A stretch of DNA of 64,000 nucleotides from Lenzites betulinus (taxonomy: Eukaryota; Basidiomycota; Agaricomycetes; Polyporales; Polyporaceae), in assembly GCA_022264855.1 (NCBI GenBank), contig JABYQU010000042.1, positions 186,001 to 250,000 on the forward strand. The letters run 5' to 3'. The notes beneath the pieces are model-generated. The model saw only the letters and a list, made by a program, of their open reading frames with translations, had not been told where the DNA came from and searched no databases. Both the position numbers and the translations under genes were made by a program. Shown one piece after another: positions 20,918 through 32,335 of this stretch (positions are counted from its first letter, which is position 1; each line of letters starts with the position of its first letter).

Positions 20918-23165
20918 ATGTCCGCTACCTGGGAGCTACATCCCAACTTGGACGCCTACTTGACGAAGACAAAGACCGGAACACGTGCGTATATGCTGCC
21001 CTTGCCCAATCATATCAGCTAACGGTGCTCTAGCAATCATCGGTAGTTTGACAGCATTCGAAGGCGTCGTTGCTAGCAAAGGGTTCAGCGCACTGTCAGT
21101 CTTCACTACGCCCAACCAACGTTGGGTACCCGAGTTCGCTGTTGCTCATGGGGAGATTCTGGCGTACGCAGACGGCCGCTGGGGTCGTCATGAATATTCC
21201 CGATGGCCTCAAGGCTACTCGTACGACTGCCTCCATCTAGCTTGCATCCCTCGTCAGCCATCTTTGGCCCACGGTCCATCCACCGCTCTTTGGCACACGC
21301 TCACACCCGGCGACTGGCAGAGGGATGACTGTGGGGTAGCAGGCGTGGGCCTGATTGCTACAGAACTCGTCGAGGAGCTGGGCGCCGAAGCCTTAGCAGC
21401 AATCAAGCATTTCTTCGCCTGTCCACAGGACCGCGAGAAGTGGGTCAAGAAAGGACTATCCCTGATCACCTGTCTTCGTCATGTCCTTGACAGGTTACGT
21501 ATCCTTCCTGCACCTCAGGGTGTCTCGATCGCCCTCGCAGCGCACGTCCAACGACTAATTTTCGAGCTGGCTGGCCTCAGAATACTTCTCGACACTGTTC
21601 TTCCCCGTATCGAATCCCATGGCAATTATGCATCCGATGTCCTGGACGTGGTTGGTTGTCACACGTCGGATCCGGCCACAGCGGAGGTTCTCTACCGTGC
21701 TGGCATTCCCATCTGGTTTCAGCAACCTCTTAGCAGCCGCTTGTCCATCTATGGGGTGGTTACGAAGACCGACATCCCGGACGATTTCTCACAGGTTCCT
21801 GCGTATCCCCGCCTTGTCCTGGCAGAGAAGGATATCTCCGGGGTCCTGAACACAGCGGGCGTATGGGCGCGGGCGATGAACGCGTTGTTGAGACGCCAGC
21901 TCTGTGCTTCTAGCCTCCCCGAGCTGTCGTGGGTCGAACTTGGCGACAGCGAGCGGCCATCGAAGAGGCTCTGCCACAGGATGGCGGATCCATGTGGACC
22001 GGGCCCTACCCCTGAGCCTACCATCCCTACCATCACATTACGGGATGCCCAGGATGCTAAAACCCTCGGACATGCTCTACGCGCTGTAGTTTCAGGTTGT
22101 GAACCCCGTTCCCGCAGCAAAAAGAGGAACTCCACCCACCGCTCACAACATCCGTGTGACAACGAGTCTAAGCATTCGGCTAAGACCTCCATCACGGGCG
22201 CCTCCCTTCGCGCGTTTGTCATGAACCCATTCCGTCAATTCTACCCGTCGCGCAATGTCTGCATCGCGGAATCTTGGAGCAATGCGTTGCGCCGCGCCGG
22301 TCCTCTCCCTCAGCCGACAAGCTCTGTGACATTTTACTACCCTCCCCCCTGGCTTCTAGACTCTTTGATAGGATACGACAGCAACCCGGGCAAGATCGCA
22401 CGGCAGCTGCATCATCTAGCCTCCATTCGTACCTTCTGCCGTCTTCGGCTTTTCGACCCAACTGTTGCAGGCCACCCGCTTACCTCTGCTGAATGGCGAG
22501 ATGCTCTTCACGGGGACTACCACCCCGATGCTCACACAACGGGCGCGGACAGCACGCCACAGAGTCGGATGGCAGCTCGACATGACTCCAGGGCAAACAT
22601 TCGCCGTCTTTTCGGTGGCCTCGCTTCGCTTCCCTCGTACGACCCCTCAGCAACGCCGATGTTCGCAGGCAAACTTGTTTCGCACGACACGGTTTTGACA
22701 GACGACGACGTACAACGCCGTTTGGTATGGGAGTCCCACGAGATTAATTGGCGATGCGAGCTGCTGGCTCTGGACGCGTTGGAAGTAGGCTCAAAACATT
22801 GGTCAGAGATGGAGCGATGGACTCGCGAAACCGACGTCTCCCGAGTTTGGGGCCCGCATACTTCTGGAATCGACATCGCTCCATCTCCGGACGCAGATAT
22901 GATGCAGTACCGCTGGTGCTCTTCTGGGGACGACGGCTGGGAGGCATGTCGTGTTCACCTTCAAGCTTTTCTTGACATTCTGAGTCGCTGGCCGGGTTGC
23001 CCCGCACAACTGTATGACCAATTCTCGAAAGCCATCTACTGTACTGCGACGGAGTATAATCATTTGATGGATTGTGCTATTTCATTCTATGTCAGTACTT
23101 TTGTTCGACGGTACCAACGATTACCCATCCCCCCTGTACGTGGTGTGCGCCCGGCATCTAGTTGA
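20918..23165 (+). CDS. Repeat-associated basidiomycete protein, 732 aa, unknown function
   Basis: Start ATG 20918. Exon 1 (20918-20984) joins exon 2 (21034-23165) across a 49 bp intron (GTGCGT...CTAG, branch-like GCTAAC), giving 732 residues in frame. The N-terminal domain reads GTPIIGSLTAFEGVVASKGF and then a Trp/Tyr-rich stretch. A central block has CHTSDPATAEVLYRAGIPIW followed by FQQPLSSRLSIYGVV. The C-terminal third is rich in Trp and Cys (WRCELLALDAL, YRWCSSGDD). No transmembrane helix or catalytic signature is recognised. The 'GCHTSD...AGIPIW' block is familiar from multi-copy hypothetical proteins in polypore genomes, so I regard it as transposon-linked. It is followed by two or three further unknown genes on the same strand. 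Confidence 0.65.
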
Positions 23166-23525
23166 TCGAGCTAGTGGTTTTTCTTATTTACCCCGCGACT
23201 ACGGACAAGTATTCTGTTAAGATATATTACATCTGACATACCAATCTCGCCTCCAAGTTGATCAGAAGTTTCAGCGGTTGAAAGAAATCTGGCTAACAAA
23301 CTGTCTGGATGTCCTTGGACTTGGTAGCATCTCACGCTGAGCCCACCCTGTGCGCGCCGTTCGGACACACATGTGCAAGATTGGGAGTTCATCGAAGCGC
23401 CCCGACAATGGCATGCCCGCGCACGCATACTGAAGAATACCCGCACTTACTGGATGTGCTAAGAGCTTGCTTTCATCGTCCCATCTCTTCCTCCTAGGTA
23501 TTCCTCGTCACAACCTACTTGGGAT
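23166..23525 (+). other. Intergenic, nothing recognised
   Basis: 360 bp between two same-strand genes. The first 60 bases after the stop are AT-richer and may hold the 3' end of the upstream transcript. No TATA box or repeat is obvious. Confidence 0.4.
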
Positions 23526-25825
23526 ATGGGCAAGTCTCCGTGGCGGTGGCAGGAGGTGCTGCTGCTGGACGAGCTCGACAAAAGCCAGAAAGTTCTACAA
23601 CTCCTAGCCCGTGCCAAAGATCGCGCAAAGGGATGGTATAGAGATGCAGTGCAACACTACCTGGACGCCTATCTGGCTGCGTTCGGTGCTATATTATTCG
23701 AGCAAGAGACTGAAGCTGAATTCGCCCAGAGGCAGGCCCGATGGCCCAGTGCTCATCTTCAACCTTTCCCCGCGGAAACAGAGCAGGATAAGCATATGCG
23801 GTGCAGTAAGGCGCGGGCTGTGAGTGTCCCGCCAGATTGCTATGTCCCCCGTTTAACCCCGGCTGTCATTCACTCCAGCGCATCGAAAGTCATGTAAAGG
23901 CCCTCAGCCCGAATCGTCAGGTTAACAAGTCCAAGCACGCCGCCTCATCATCGCCGAAGAAACTCAGCTTCGCCATTCTTCCGACGCATAAACCACAACT
24001 TACAAATGGGCTTCGGGAGTTCAAAAAGAGTGATCATGCAGCGAGACCCTCCCTCTCATCGACATCTAGCGGCAAGGCCGACTTTTCCACCTACAACGTC
24101 GCTTGTAAAGAGACGTACGATCAGCTCCCTGAGCGCTCCCATTTTGAACAAGTCGCGCGCGAAGTCAACAACGAACACCTGGCTGCCTTCAAAGCATTGT
24201 CTGCGAACACGCGCGAGCAGTAAGATCTTTCCCTGGTGTCTTAAACGTCGCTTATGATTGTTACAGGAAAGCCAAGGTGTTTCCACAGTGGATTGAGGAG
24301 ATATGCCGGGTAATAGCTGCCGAAATCGGATGGATCGGCTGGTTTCCTGTCGGGGGTTTGGACGAGAACGGCAACATCAAAGCAGCTTTGTAAGTGGCTA
24401 TAGTCAGTTCGTTTTTGTGGGCACTTGATCAACTTTATTAGCCCGCACGTTGGATCCCTCAATGGCGTGACATTTGAAGAGTGGCTAGCCAACAAAATTG
24501 GCTGGTCTGTGAGGCGGTTGCGCGTCGAGTTTGACAACTACCTACAAGAGGTTTTTGATCGTGAGTGCCGCATTCCATCCTGTCCATTCGTTCACCCATA
24601 AAGTCGGTGTTCAGCCGTTCAGCCAGTCCAGGATGTCACGAAAGCCGAGGAACCGCAGACTTCGAGCCTTCGTCCTCCGCCACATGATACGAACCCCACT
24701 CCGGCCACGTCTCCGTCAACGCCTCCTGTCCTCGGGAACCCCTCCCCTTCGGCTTCGGACGCTCGCAGCCGCAGAGGAAGTCTGCGTCCTTCAGCCAGGC
24801 ACAGCGAACCACACCGCCGCCCGTCCTCCGCCCCTGCGCCCACACCGGATACAAACCCCACTCCGACCACGTCTCCATCGACGCCTCTCCTCGGGAACCC
24901 CTCCCCTTCGGCTTCGGACGCTCGCAGCCGCAGAGGAAGTCTGCGTCCTTCAGCCGGGCACAACGAACCAGAGTCCTTGCCAGTTGCTTCACTTGACGCT
25001 GCACCCACCCCTTCACCAACTCTGGCGGGGGTAATACATACATCTACCGGCGGCGCACGCGACACTGCTGTCGAAGCCTCAACGACTGCTCTGCTGGGAT
25101 CCGACATTGATGCCCAAGAGAACGCCACGGGGCTGCTGACTCCTGCCAACCCCATATCTCGCACCGGGCAAGTACAGACCAGCTTCATCAGTGGTTATTG
25201 TCCCATAACTTTTCCCAGACATCCGGCCCCGAACGAAGCAGACGTCGACTCATTGGACCATTGTAACGGCTCGCATGAGCCTTCGACGCCTCTTCGGGAA
25301 GAGTATTTGCCCATCCCGCCTCAGGAAGGAACATCAGCCCCGTGAGCGCTAACCAGTCCCTTGCTCGAGAGCCTCTTGCTGAAATCTGCCGTTAGTGCTA
25401 CACCTCCCTGTGTGACGCCTGCCCTGCATGCCAAGAAGCAAGGTAAGAAGCCCACGGCCAGAACATCTCATCGCAACCCAGTGCATGCGAAAGGCTCGGT
25501 GACAGAAGCGGCCGCGTCGGCTTCTAATGTACAGCCCCGCAAGGAGCTACCACCGCGAAAGCGCACCCTTACGGCGAAAGCACAGAACAAGAGTCCGTAA
25601 GTTGGTGCAGTCGACGTACCGCGACTTGTATTCACGCTATCGTCCAGGGATATGAATGCGGCGAAGTACGTTAAGAGAAGGGTATATGATGAACTCGCCG
25701 ACGAGGGCATGGACCTTCCTGACCCGGCGGGTGCAGAGCCGGGGAGGCAACGCAGCGCAACGGCCGCAAAGCGCAAGCGCAGGGGTTCAGATGGTGTTTC
25801 AGGGTCCAAGAGACAGCGCCGTTAG
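23526..25825 (+). CDS. Nuclear-type repeat-associated protein, about 660 aa, seven exons
   Basis: Exons 23526-23819, 23879-24219, 24267-24389, 24442-24560, 24615-25341, 25396-25596 and 25648-25825 keep frame throughout and total 660 residues. All introns are 47-59 bp with GT...AG. The N-terminus is helical (WRWQEVLLLDELDKSQKVLQ). The second exon has TYDQLPERSHFEQVAREVNN, an HMG-box-like spacing seen in other repeat-linked fungal proteins. Exons 3-4 have IGWIGWFPVGGLDENGNIKA and WSVRRLRVEFDNYLQEVFD. Exon 5 is low-complexity Pro/Ser/Thr with an internal duplication of 54 codons. The C-terminus is basic (AAKRKRRGSDGVSGSKRQRR), a probable nuclear localisation signal. Function is unknown. It sits in a same-strand series with the genes at 20918 and 26187. 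Confidence 0.65.
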
Positions 25826-26186
25826 CTAGATCGGATGTTACGATAGATCCTTTTCATCTTGAGCTGAGAACGAGATGATGGAGATACCCGATTCTAGGAG
25901 CTATCGTATCATGCCGAACCCTACGCGAATATTGGATCCAACGAAACATCGGCTGCATTTGAACATATTTTTGTCGATGTTGAACCTACGCGAATATTGG
26001 AATTCAAGGAAACATCTGAACATATTCGTTGTTTATTCGGTGAATATTTGCGCTACCGCACCCCGAAGATCTTAAAAGGCTCGCCTGGTGAACCCCTCGC
26101 CCTCTCATCCACAACCACCCAGCTCAAACCCGACTCACAGTCATCAAACTCTTACTTGTCACATCCTTCTCCTACCACACCTGACT
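25826..26186 (+). other. AT-richer intergenic stretch
   Basis: Contains two near copies of a phrase around CCTACGCGAATATTGGA (25920 and 25985) with different continuations, and ends in a pyrimidine-rich leader before the next ATG. Probably promoter of the next gene; no defined motif. Confidence 0.4.
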
Positions 26187-27660
26187 ATGCCTCACCTCCC
26201 GCGAACGCCGTACCGCCTAATAGGCTCCCGCTATCCTGACAGTCTTCGTAGTCTCTGTTGGCGGAATGCACAAATGCGTCGGCCCTACGATACCCCCGAG
26301 CTTGAACACGTTAGGTGCGATAGGTGTGGTGTCGTCGGCTCATTCCGCGAGTCCGTGACCTACAACGACGAATACCACAATGCTGGTAGATGGCACCGCA
26401 TCGTACGTAACTCTAGTACATGTACGACTTCACCCAAAGCACTAATCTCGGTGACACAGTGCAAAGCATGCTCGTATACCACACATCCGGCGCAGCCTGG
26501 TGTCCCTCAGTGGTTGCGAGTACTTATCATTCAGGAATACCAAAAGTACCTTGACGCAGATGGTCCAGTTGCTGTGCGTATCATGTTCAACACGTGAAAT
26601 TGAAGTACTGACTGGAATCGCAGAGCACCGGCCGCGGTAGACGCCGTAAGCGTCAACAAGATGCAGTGGTAGGATTCCGCTGGCTTATGCGAAGCCGTAT
26701 TTTGAACGATGACTCATACAGGACCAATCTCCAACCCCAGGTGGGCTTCCACTTCGTCATTCCAGCCCTGCGCTGCCGTCGCAAGTTCTTGGCGAGGGCG
26801 AGCCGGTATGCAGCTCGTCGTCATGTGTTCTGAGCCTGTCTGACAACTGTGAGCCTGTAGGGACCTTCCACCCTCAGTCGTTCCCACCATGCTTTCAACC
26901 TACGAGATGAGGAGTTTGCGCGTCGGTTTGAAGCAGCGATAGATGAAGAGGTGAAGAATGTCTTACGAAGATAAAATCAGTAGTCTGACCTTAAATCCTC
27001 AGGAGGAACGTATGCGAAAGCGTCTTCGCACAACGAATCATGATATCACCAACTCAGATGTCTTTGGGATTGCGCCCTTTGCCCATGTCGACGATCCTTG
27101 CGCAAACGATGAAGATCTCGCGAGGAAGATACAAGATGAATTGGACGATGAGGTATGTCGTGTATGACATATTGCGGTGCCGTGCCGCATTTTTTACATG
27201 CGTGGGAAGGGACGCCGCATTCGAAGGCAGCGCACAGCGGCCATACAGGAAGAAGCGGTGCGGAACCTCCAATCCGCGATGTTATCCCGTGTCTGGTACT
27301 CACTCCGCATTCCAGGCATTGGATCTTCCCTTGCAAGGCAATGGCGCCCCTACTTTGGCTGAACTATCGACGGTTAGTAGCCCCGATCAAGCTTCAGTCC
27401 TGAGCTCATCCTTGATTCAAATAGATTATGGCATCCTGGTGTACCACCGGCGGGCTCATCACGCCGGTGAAAACGCCCTCCCAAGCAGCAGCAGCATCGG
27501 GAAGTCGTCCAGAGCAGCTGGTCTTCGGTCCATATCTGGAAGACATAGCAGTGTCGCTTTTCAAGGACGGGAAAGACGAGCTGCAGACGGCGAAGAGCCC
27601 CAGTCAGGGTAGCCACCTGGCCTCATTCCCGGTATGTGTTCTCACCCGCGTCACATGAGC
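26187..27660 (+). CDS. Repeat-associated protein with Cys-pair motif, multi-exon, 3' end uncertain
   Basis: Start ATG 26187. Exons that join in frame: 26187-26402, then from 26460 (CKACSYTTHPAQPGVP), then short basic exons (STGRGRRRKRQQDAV). Next comes one with FNLRDEEFARRFEAAIDEE, and then ERMRKRLRTTNHDITNSDVF with CANDEDLARKIQDELDDE. Exon 1 has CDRCG and exon 2 CKAC, possibly a four-cysteine zinc site. Beyond 27150 two frames compete and the join is unresolved. A segment reading PEQLVFGPYLEDIAVSLFKD looks coding. It may be the 5' part of the same gene as 27634-29025. No known domain recognised; nuclear localisation is likely from the Arg/Lys runs. Confidence 0.45.
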
Positions 27661-29025
27661 GTAGGCCTAAGTCGCGTCCAGATAAATCTCCGCAGCCCGA
27701 GTTCTTCCCCCATTTCGTGGCCGTCTTCCCCAACGATCAAGGTTGAGTCGCCCGACGGCCAGTCGGAGATATCCAGCGTGCTCGCGGTGGCTAGTACTAC
27801 CCCCACGCCGTCCTCCACGCAAATCCCTGCTAGCTGTCTGTCCACCTCTGTCCACACCCAGTCTCCCTCATCCGCCCGTATTCAGGCCGCCTCTCCCCCA
27901 GAGGTGATCTGGATCAGCTCTGACTCTGAGTCCAGCTCTGAGAAGAGCCCCCTCCGTCGTCGCCAACCACTCCGTCGTCGCCAACCACTCCGCCGTCCGC
28001 GGTCGCTCCCACCCGCCACCCGGTCTCAAGGGCTTTCCCGCGCTGCTATCGGCGACGACGTCATCTCTCTCAGCTCAGATTCGCCACCGGCTCGGACTCA
28101 TTCCCCTTCAGTCATCGTACTCAGCTCCGACTCTCCTGGATTGGCAGAGGAATCCTGTGCCCCCCTTGAGGACATAGGCCCGAACCCCGATGGTGACGGC
28201 CTCCAAGCTTATAGCCCAGCAGCGGACGTTCGCTCCATGCAACATCTCATACACCGCTTGTTTGAGGAAGACCCCTCGCGTACCGCCTTGCTCGACGCCC
28301 CCTTCCAGGGACTTCCCTGCGACAACAACGACCACTATGATCCTCGTGGCATGACCAAGTATCCATGGGATACTCCATCCGATAGTGGCAAGGGTCGCGC
28401 CGCCGATGCCTCTCCTCATCAGCATCTCATTCAAGCAGGCTGCGCCTCGCGCACAAGCCCTCAGGCTGAAGAAGCCTTGTGTATCGCGCCAGCCGTCGCT
28501 GATCCCTATGCCGATGAATTCATTGCTGGGTTGGATGGGGTACGCCTCGCTTTCCCGGACCCGGAGCGCGAGGTACGACGTTCGTGGTACTTAAATGTGG
28601 TCATTTGGCACGATGTAGGTGTCTTCCTCACACGTCGTTGATTTATCGTTGCTCATGTGTCGCAGGAGAAACGTGTTCCCGTCACGAAGTCCATCTGCCT
28701 TTCCGCTGAGGGTGGCGTGCGTCTGCGCGATATCAGCATCGTGCATCGCATCTTCGAACATGCCGGTATCAAGGTCTTCCATCTATGGGACCCTCGCACC
28801 ACTGGGTGGATCAAAAAGACTCTTGACGATCCCATCCACGTCTCCAGTGACCCTTTCTATCATACCCTCCTCATTCGCATGATCTGGGTAAGACGATGCC
28901 AGCTTTTTGTCAACAAATTGCTGGATGTGTCATCCGAGTGCTCGCACTTTGGGTCCTCCCCCCCCAATGCCCCTCTGTTCATCGGCTCCGCGGGTATGAA
29001 GGGGAAGCAACCGGCTCGCGGATAA
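27634..29025 (+). CDS. Protein with three SUMO-interaction-like motifs
   Basis: A long plus-strand frame (27634-28614) joins 28667-29025 through a 52 bp intron (GTAGGT...CGCAG). The first part is Ser/Pro-rich with three hydrophobic-acidic motifs, EVIWISSDSESSSE, DDVISLSSDS and SVIVLSSDS. Each is a run of Val/Ile followed by Ser/Asp, the layout of SUMO-interacting motifs. Between the first two are two and a half 18-bp repeats (RRRQPL). The second part is globular: VPVTKSICLSAEGGVRLRDI, then FHLWDPRTTGWIKKTL and ending MKGKQPARG. The start is not defined (the frame opens without a clear initiator), and it may be the 3' part of the preceding gene. Family not identified. Confidence 0.5.
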
Positions 29026-30700
29026 GAAAGTCGTAAGCCACTCACTGCAGCACTTCGCCGAGCTATCATAACTAACACCCAGTCGATCGTGTTGCAGGAT
29101 TCGTCTCAACTATTATAACTACCTCTTCCCAGATCCTTGATCCCCTTTCCTTCGCGACTCACACATTTTTTTCGCTCTAGCTCCGCCCTTTACCGGTGTT
29201 ACAGTGATTGCGCCGGAGATCTCGTGCTAGCTCAACCTAGCATGTTTGCATTCGGACTTTTGGCCCCGGATAGCTGTTTACTAGATTTTGGCGCGAAAAT
29301 GTATATATGATGATGTCTGCTGATACGATTCTGAAGCTGTAAATATGGAATACAGGGATGTAGTGTTGATCAATCTACGTACCGCGTGGCCGCTGGCCAA
29401 AAACACGCACCCCTCTTCGGCGACGTTGCACACCGGACTCAAATCGGGCGGTTTGCTCCTGCGCGCAGCATCTATCATAATTTCCGGTTGTCATACGGAG
29501 TACGGGGTTGAGGGTCGCTAGAAGGTATCTTTCCCTGTATAGTGAAGTTCAGAACGGCGAGCGCGCCCATTGGCTAGGCTGGAGAAAACACCGACGTGTA
29601 CATAAGTCCCGTACATGACTCCTGGTTTGGTAACCTCCAAAGTACCGGACGGCGTAGTTTTAGAGCGATATGAGCCCTTACAGGGACATGCAGCGGGCCA
29701 AATGGATCGTGAATTGAATATTATGTGATGGGCCGGAATATGAAGGCCCTATTCCTGGTGTATCAACGCTGTGCCGCCTCCGGCAATTAGTAGGAGGAGT
29801 TAGTATACTGTGGCGGTGCCCGTCATGAGCGCTCGCGCTGAGCACACGCTCGAGCGCCTGTAGCTGATGCGTCGATGAGCGCTGAGCGGGCGACCGCTGC
29901 GGGACCATACAGCTGGCTCCTCCCCCGGCCCTCTTTGATATCCAGCCCATCCTAGCTTTTTGCCTCGTTACGCATGATAAGGCACGCCTAAGGTGCTTCT
30001 AAATTGCTGCTTCAAAACTAGCTATGTTCGGGTAAGATATGTACATCTGCGTCATCCTGACAATTTACGACGCGACTCCCACATCCAGATGTACCGCGTC
30101 GCGCGGATTTGCGGTCGTAAGTTGCATATATCCGAGGCGGGCCAATAGAAACTGCCAGAATTTTCTCCCAGTATACCTGCCGCTCCGTGCTCGCGACTCA
30201 TGACTCCCCGCGTACTGACATTCTCGCGGGCCGTCGGCCATAATAGATTCAAACCGACATGCCGCGTTTCGCTAGCTATAGCATAGATCTCACTGTGAGG
30301 TCGTGGAGAAGTATAGAAGACGCGAGGTCGCAGTCAGAAATAAAAGATGCGGGCAGCGTTATCCGCGGGAATCTGCGGAATCTCTCGCCAGACATCTTGG
30401 CAGAGCAGGAAATACCTTCTGTTTGTCATAGTTTTGAGGTTTCTATCCAACTTCCCAGCAGGCGCGGCGACCGTCCCATTGTAGGAGCGGCAACGCGCAA
30501 GCGAAGGGTTGGGCGGCTTCAACGGGCTCCCACGGCGTCCCCAGGGTTGATCCCCCCTTCTCATTGCCCCCCCCGCCGCGTTGTTGTTGACGGCGATCTT
30601 CCCCCAACAATATCCCCGCCCCTTCATAATTCTTTGCCCCCGCCAGTGCTGCCCCCGTCGCGCCGTTCTGCTCACAGAAACCCTCCATAGAGCACACGTC
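29026..30700. other. 1.7 kb without a recognisable gene
   Basis: Mixed composition, only short ORFs, none with family character. The 30,450-30,690 part is Pro-coding, pyrimidine-rich and immediately precedes the F-box-like gene, so it may be its leader. Confidence 0.4.
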
Positions 30701-32335
30701 ATGGCCGGGCCCTTTCCCCTCATCCGTCGACTACAAATCTCTCGTGGCAGAATGCTGCACGACTACCCGTTTCAACCGACGGAAGACAAGCCCCAGGAGC
30801 TAGATACATCCGACCAGTCGACCCCCCCCACCGCCGCTGCAAAGTTCTGGGACATCACCGACCTCAGGGTGGCTTTGTTCGAGGCGGCAACGGCTGAAGA
30901 ACCTGACCAACGCACCCGAGCAATGTTGTTGAACATGGCGCTCGCTGGCAAGTCCTCTTTCCATCTCGCATCCGCCGCCCTATGGCGCTCGCTCAATGGG
31001 GTGGGGTTGGCCCCGTTGATGAATATCCTCAACGGAATTCGTACTGAAGAGATTCACTGGCGGTACGTCCATGGTGTTGAAAGTATTCTCCCTTATGCTG
31101 ATATGTTGTAGGTCGTTGACTGCCTTAATAGTCACCATCAAGGCCAGTCGGGAGTGGAGGGCGTTTTTGTACTACGCGTCCATGGTCCGCGAGATCAACC
31201 TCCACACCACTGACATCGGCATGCCGCTCATCCCCCTGCTTTCTTCAATCATGCCAGACTACTCCCCGCTTCTCCCCGCTCTGAGGTACATCAAGTGGAA
31301 TGCGGCGGCCGAGCCCAACGACCATCTCCTGTACCTCCTTGGCCCCGATGTTCGGCGGCTGCAGATCGTAGTTCCCGAGTTCTACGGGAACTCCGCGACC
31401 GAGACCGCCTTCCAAGAGTGGACGGAACGTTTGCGAGCCAGGATCCATCTCCTTTGCCCCGGCATCGAAGAGTTCGGCATCCTCACCACCCCGTGGTATC
31501 CCTTGGGATCCCTCCTCGCCGATTACTTCGACGCTCTGCACACCATCGACGTTCACATGCCGGCTAACGGCGGCAATGGTATGTGCGGCGAGTGAAGCTC
31601 GTCTACGCATTCTCCCTGCTCACATGTTATATTTGCTTGCCCCGCAGATGGCGCTATCGGCGATGTGTACGTTCCTACCCCGCCAGTATACCCTTGCAAA
31701 ATAGATCTAGGCTCAACCTCCGGCCTGAGCAGCGTGGACCTCTGCATGGCTGTGTCGATGCCATACCTATCTCCCTGCCTACTGGATGTTCGCATTTCGT
31801 GCCGAGACTTCGTGTGGCACCCTAGGAAGCTTCACATCAGCGACTTCGTCAAACCCCTCCTTCAACACGCGCGCCTCCTTCGTCGCGTAGAGCTCCATCT
31901 CCCTAACCACGCCTTCGATTTCAACGACCAGGAGCTTCTTCTTCTTGGACAGAGCTGGCCTGACCTCGTCGAGCTCAACCTGACCTTCCATTTCTTTGAG
32001 GACGACCTCCCTCCGGACATCCGCTGCGTAGGAGTACTCAGCCATCTTTGCCCATACCTAGCAGCCCTCGAACTCCCTGCCTTGTATGTTGATCGCGCCG
32101 CCGATAATCTCGCGATTCAAGCTTTGCGCCACTCGCCTCTCGCGTCATTCGGTGTTGGCGACATCATCTGCCCTGCCTACGTTGGAGAGGCAGAAGTCAT
32201 CCAGGCCCTTGGCGAAGCATTTCCGTTGCTTACCCCGGCTTCTATCAAGCGTTTCCCGAGGTGCGTCAGCTCACACTATGCGTGATTCCCATCTGATCTC
32301 TCACCAGTAAGCGGCTTAACTTGGCCAGAGTGTAG
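30701..32335 (+). CDS. F-box/leucine-rich-repeat-like protein
   Basis: Start ATG 30701. Exons 30701-31062, 31112-31578 and 31648 onward splice in frame (introns 49 and 69 bp). A last 50 bp intron (GTGCGT...CCAG) would give a final short exon ending at TAG 32333-32335; without it the frame ends at 32285. The N-terminal region has LASAALWRSLNGVGLAPLMN, the 'aLW..L....PLm.ll' segment typical of basidiomycete F-box proteins, although the canonical LP..il start is degenerate. The rest is a series of irregular leucine-rich segments (LLRRVELHLPNHAFDF, WPDLVELNLTFHFFEDDLP, CPYLAALELPALYVD). Presumed role: substrate adaptor of an SCF ubiquitin ligase. Such genes are highly expanded in mushrooms, and this one lies among repeats. 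Confidence 0.6.
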
